The notes beneath the pieces were generated by a model, which was given only the letters and a program-made list of their open reading frames with translations, was not told the DNA's origin and searched no databases. A stretch of 64,000 nt of DNA from Thioalkalivibrio sulfidiphilus HL-EbGr7 (GTDB lineage: Bacteria > Pseudomonadota > Gammaproteobacteria > Ectothiorhodospirales > Ectothiorhodospiraceae): assembly GCF_000021985.1 (NCBI RefSeq), contig NC_011901.1:1612001-1676000 (forward strand), in the 5' to 3' direction. Position 1 is the stretch's first letter. The number at the start of each line of letters is the position of its first letter. Both the position numbers and the translations under genes were made by a program. Positions 61,473 through 64,000 of this stretch are shown piece after piece.

Positions 61473-62582
61473 ATGACCACGGAAACTGACACTCGCCACA
61501 TGGCCCGGGCGCTGCAGCTGGCGCGGCGGGGTCTGTACACCACGGATCCCAATCCGCGGGTGGGCTGTGTCATGGTCCGCGACGGGCAGGTGCTGGGCGA
61601 GGGCTTTCATGTGCGCGCCGGCGAGCCCCATGCGGAGATCCTGGCCCTGCGCCAGGCCGGCGAGGCCGCCCGGGGCGCCACGGTCTACGTGACCCTGGAG
61701 CCCTGTGCCCACTTCGGCCGCACACCGCCCTGCGCCGACGCGCTGATCCATGCGGGCGTGGCCCGGGTGGTGGCCGCCATGGTGGACCCCAATCCCCGGG
61801 TTGCAGGGCAGGGTCTGGCACGACTGACCGCCGCCGGCATAACGACCGCCAGCGGCGTACTGGAGGCCGAGGCACGGGCGTTGAACCCGGGGTTCATCAG
61901 CCGCATGGAGCAGGGCCGGCCTTATGTCCGGGTGAAGCTCGCCATGAGCCTGGACGGGCGAACCGCCATGGCGAGCGGGGAGAGCCGCTGGATCACCGGC
62001 GAGGCCGCGCGCCGGGACGTGCAGCGCCTGCGGGCCCGCGCCGGCGCGATCCTCACGGGCTCGGGCACCGTGCTCGCCGACAATCCGGGTCTGGATGTGC
62101 GGCTCTCTGCGCAGGAACTGGGCATCGAGGGGCCTGTACGTCAGCCCCTGCGGGTGGTGCTGGACACACGGCTTGCCTGCACGCCCGAGGCGAAACTGTT
62201 CACCACAGGCGGTCCGGCGCTGGTGCTGACAGCCGAGCAGGACACTGCCCGCTACACACAACTTCAGGCGTGCGGCGCCGAGGTGGAGGCCGTGGCCTCC
62301 GCCCCCCGCGGACTGGATCTGCACGCGGTCCTGGAACTGTTGGCCCGGCGCGGGATCAATGAGCTTCACGTCGAAGCAGGCCCGATCCTGTGCGGTTCCC
62401 TGATGCAGGCGGGCCTGGTGGACGAACTGGTGATCTACATGGCCCCGCACCTGATGGGCAACGATGCCCGGGGCCTGCTGAACCTCGGACTCGAACACAT
62501 GGACGAGCGGGTCCCACTCAGGATCGAGGACATCCGCGCCGTGGGCGGAGACTGGCGCATCGTGGCGCGTCCGACGGCATGA
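61473..62582 (+). CDS. ribD: Bifunctional pyrimidine deaminase/reductase RibD
   Basis: Two consecutive steps of riboflavin synthesis. The 369-residue product has an N-terminal deaminase (zinc site EPHAEILAL; LEPCAHFGRTPPCADALI, about 50-90). A DHFR-like reductase domain follows (about 147-369, VRVKLAMSLDGRTAM; LHVEAGPILCGSLMQAGLVD). No FMN-riboswitch-like leader is evident upstream, where a repeat hairpin sits instead. First rib gene of a ribD-ribE-ribB order. Confidence 0.95.
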   Translation: MTTETDTRHMARALQLARRGLYTTDPNPRVGCVMVRDGQVLGEGFHVRAGEPHAEILALRQAGEAARGATVYVTLEPCAHFGRTPPCADALIHAGVARVVAAMVDPNPRVAGQGLARLTAAGITTASGVLEAEARALNPGFISRMEQGRPYVRVKLAMSLDGRTAMASGESRWITGEAARRDVQRLRARAGAILTGSGTVLADNPGLDVRLSAQELGIEGPVRQPLRVVLDTRLACTPEAKLFTTGGPALVLTAEQDTARYTQLQACGAEVEAVASAPRGLDLHAVLELLARRGINELHVEAGPILCGSLMQAGLVDELVIYMAPHLMGNDARGLLNLGLEHMDERVPLRIEDIRAVGGDWRIVARPTA

Positions 62583-62590
62583 TTCTTAAA

Positions 62591-62743
62591 TGGACAGGAT
62601 GCACAGGAATAAAAGGACTGAAAAGGACTCGACAGGATTAACATGATTTACAGGATTTTTGGTTCTTTTCATCAAGTAAATCATGTTAATCCTGTCCGAT
62701 CCTGATCTTTTTGGGGTCCAAATAATCCTGTTCATCCTGTCCA
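62591..62743. repeat. Double nested short-tandem-repeat hairpin, 9-bp unit
   Basis: Outer arms GGACAGGATGCACAGGAAT (near 62591) with 62720-62743, and inner arms 62631-62657 (GACAGGATTAACATGATTTA then more) with 62675-62697. Two hairpins of the same unit family, one inside the other. It fills most of the 193-bp gap between ribD and ribE. Confidence 0.8.
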
Positions 62744-62775
62744 TTGTTTTCGTTTTGAACACAGAGATCACGAGC

Positions 62776-63438
62776 ATGTTCACAGGCATCATCCAGGCGG
62801 TCGGCGAGGTGGCGGGCATCGAGCCCAGGGGCGGCGACTGCCGGCTGCGCATTCGCACCGGCAAGCTGGACCTCTCCGATGTGCAACTGGGCGACAGCAT
62901 CGCCGTGAACGGCGTGTGCCTGACCGCCGTCGAACTGCCTGGGGATGGATTCGTGGCCGATGTCTCCGGGGAGACCCTGTCGCTCACCAGCCTGGGCGCA
63001 CTGGGCAAGGGCAGTGCCGTGAACCTGGAGAAGGCCCTGACGCCCACCACGCGCCTGGGCGGGCACCTGGTGAGCGGTCACGTGGACGGACTGGGCGAGG
63101 TGCTGTCCCTGAAGGACGACGGCCGCTCCGTGCGCTACGAGATCCGCGCCCCGGCAGGCCTCGCACGCTACATCGCGCCCAAGGGCTCCATCTGCATGGA
63201 TGGCGTGAGCCTCACCGTCAACCGGGTGGATGGTGCGGTGTTCTCCGTGAACATCGTGCCCCACACCCAGCAGGAGACCACCATCCGCTTCTACCGGGCC
63301 GGCACCCGGGTGAACCTGGAGGTGGACCTGATCGCCCGCTACCTGGAACGCCTGCTGCTGGGCGAGAAGGCCGCCGAGTCCGGCAGCGGACTGACCGAGG
63401 CCTTCCTGGCGGAACACGGATTTCTTGGAAAGAAATGA
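62776..63438 (+). CDS. ribE: Riboflavin synthase (alpha chain)
   Basis: Forms riboflavin from two 6,7-dimethyl-8-ribityllumazine. The 220-residue product has MFTGIIQAVGEVAGIE at the start. Two similar beta-barrel halves follow (about 1-95 and 96-200), each with a G(D/H)S/G-type motif: LGDSIAVNGVCLTAVEL and GSICMDGVSLTVNRVDG, with ALTPTTRLGGHLVSGHVDG between. The start at 62776 is the family N-terminus; the frame to 62683 is repeat DNA. Confidence 0.96.
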   Translation: MFTGIIQAVGEVAGIEPRGGDCRLRIRTGKLDLSDVQLGDSIAVNGVCLTAVELPGDGFVADVSGETLSLTSLGALGKGSAVNLEKALTPTTRLGGHLVSGHVDGLGEVLSLKDDGRSVRYEIRAPAGLARYIAPKGSICMDGVSLTVNRVDGAVFSVNIVPHTQQETTIRFYRAGTRVNLEVDLIARYLERLLLGEKAAESGSGLTEAFLAEHGFLGKK

Positions 63439-63440
63439 TC

Positions 63441-63507
63441 GGACAGGATTTACATGATTAACCGGATGAAATTCTTTTAAAATCATAATAATCCTGTTAA
63501 TCCTGTC
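63441..63507. repeat. Inverted short-tandem-repeat hairpin, 9-bp unit (GACAGGATT)
   Basis: Left arm GGACAGGATTTACATGATTA (from 63441) and right arm 63481-63507 (AATCATAATAATCCTGTTAA then more) are complementary with several mismatches. It lies two bases after the ribE stop and 30 bases before ribB. Confidence 0.8.
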
Positions 63508-63537
63508 TAATTTACTTTAATCATTTATCCCACTCGG

Positions 63538-64000
63538 ATGACCATGGCATTCAACACCACAGAAGAGATCATCGACGACCTGCGCCAGGGGCGCATGGTG
63601 GTCATCCTGGACGACGAGGACCGTGAGAACGAGGGCGACCTGCTCATGGTGGCCTCCATGGTGCGCCCGGAGGACGTCAACTTCATGGCCCGGTATGGCC
63701 GAGGGTTGATCTGCCTGACCCTCACCCGGGAGCGCTGCAGGCAGCTCAAGCTGCCTCTGATGGTCACCGACACCAACGACCAGCACGGCACCAACTTCAC
63801 CGTCTCCATCGAGGCGGCAGAAGGGGTGACCACGGGCATCTCCGCCTACGACCGGGCCCACACCATCCGCACCGCCGTGGCGCCCAATGCCCAGCCCACC
63901 GACGTGGTGCAACCCGGACACGTGTTCCCGCTGATGGCCCAGCCGGGCGGCGTGCTGGTGCGCGCCGGCCACACCGAGGCGGGCTGCGACTTCGCCCGTC
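63538..64000 (+). CDS. ribB: 3,4-dihydroxy-2-butanone 4-phosphate synthase (RibB or RibBA), partial
   Basis: Makes the four-carbon precursor of lumazine from ribulose 5-phosphate. The 154 codons before the right edge contain [15 protein letters not shown] (metal/acidic loop), [29 protein letters not shown] and [20 protein letters not shown]. These are all DHBP-synthase signatures. Two in-frame ATGs (63538 and 63544) are possible. Whether a GTP cyclohydrolase II-like domain follows (RibBA) cannot be seen. No ribosome-binding site is obvious. Confidence 0.93.
   Translation, partial: MTMAFNTTEEIIDDLRQGRMVVILDDEDRENEGDLLMVASMVRPEDVNFMARYGRGLICLTLTRERCRQLKLPLMVTDTNDQHGTNFTVSIEAAEGVTTGISAYDRAHTIRTAVAPNAQPTDVVQPGHVFPLMAQPGGVLVRAGHTEAGCDFAR

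Overview
The window is GC-rich chromosomal DNA from a gammaproteobacterium. The gene order gyrA-serC-(serA)-pheA-hisC-tyrA-aroA-cmk-rpsA-ihfB-lapA-lapB-pyrF is a gammaproteobacterial conserved block. A class III (two-subunit PhaC/PhaE) polyhydroxyalkanoate (PHA) synthase, the hpnC/D/E squalene genes and a TAXI-type TRAP transporter make a Chromatiales/Ectothiorhodospiraceae-like purple or sulfur-oxidising lineage the best guess. The lineage is inferred from gene content; no rRNA or tRNA gene was seen.

Layout. 1-2 kb: end of a small RRxLExYLE-type protein gene, then the periplasmic methionine sulfoxide repair pair msrP-msrQ. 2-13.4 kb (minus strand): a C3/PHA block with acuI, an MBL-fold hydrolase, prpD, prpC, prpB, a GntR/FCD regulator, prpE, then phaC and phaE. 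13.6-19 kb (plus strand): phaA, phaB, phaR, a secreted TPR protein (minus), a phasin and a second phaB. Candidate PhaR operators lie upstream of phaE and of the phasin gene. 19-24 kb: two small proteins, a YciK-like SDR and the overlapping hpnC-hpnD-hpnE operon. 24-33.8 kb: an unknown membrane protein, a GNAT, rmuC, mupP/gph-ubiG, mtaD, an HD-GYP protein, an MscS channel and mtnA (mtaD and mtnA both serve methylthioadenosine salvage). 34-50.4 kb: the gyrA-to-pyrF block, then comEA-like and galU. 50.5-59.2 kb: a BASS/arsenite-type permease, a serine-glyoxylate/alanine-glyoxylate aminotransferase, a PPP-type phosphatase, a DEDD exonuclease-like protein, an outer-membrane beta-barrel protein and a TAXI/TRAP transporter. 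59.5-64 kb: glyA, nrdR, ribD, ribE and the start of ribB/ribBA.

How genes connect. PrpE can activate propionate (and perhaps acrylate), AcuI reduces acryloyl-CoA to propionyl-CoA, and PrpC/D/B run the methylcitrate cycle. PhaA/B/C/E divert acetyl-CoA (and possibly propionyl-CoA) to PHA, with PhaR and the phasin coupling expression to granule formation.

The most unusual aspect is the intergenic DNA. I count sixteen hairpins whose two arms are built of 7-, 8-9- or 9-bp tandem units of several unrelated sequences. I also see a 184-bp inverted-terminal-repeat element in two opposite copies, an abutting second element whose end supplies the rmuC stop, a 263-bp nested-hairpin element between phaB and phaR, and four REP-like palindrome families. 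Several repeat arms form the 3' ends of neighbouring genes (msrQ, prpC, mtnA, the TRAP permease, the BASS permease). No CRISPR array, prophage, complete insertion sequence or obvious new defence system was found.
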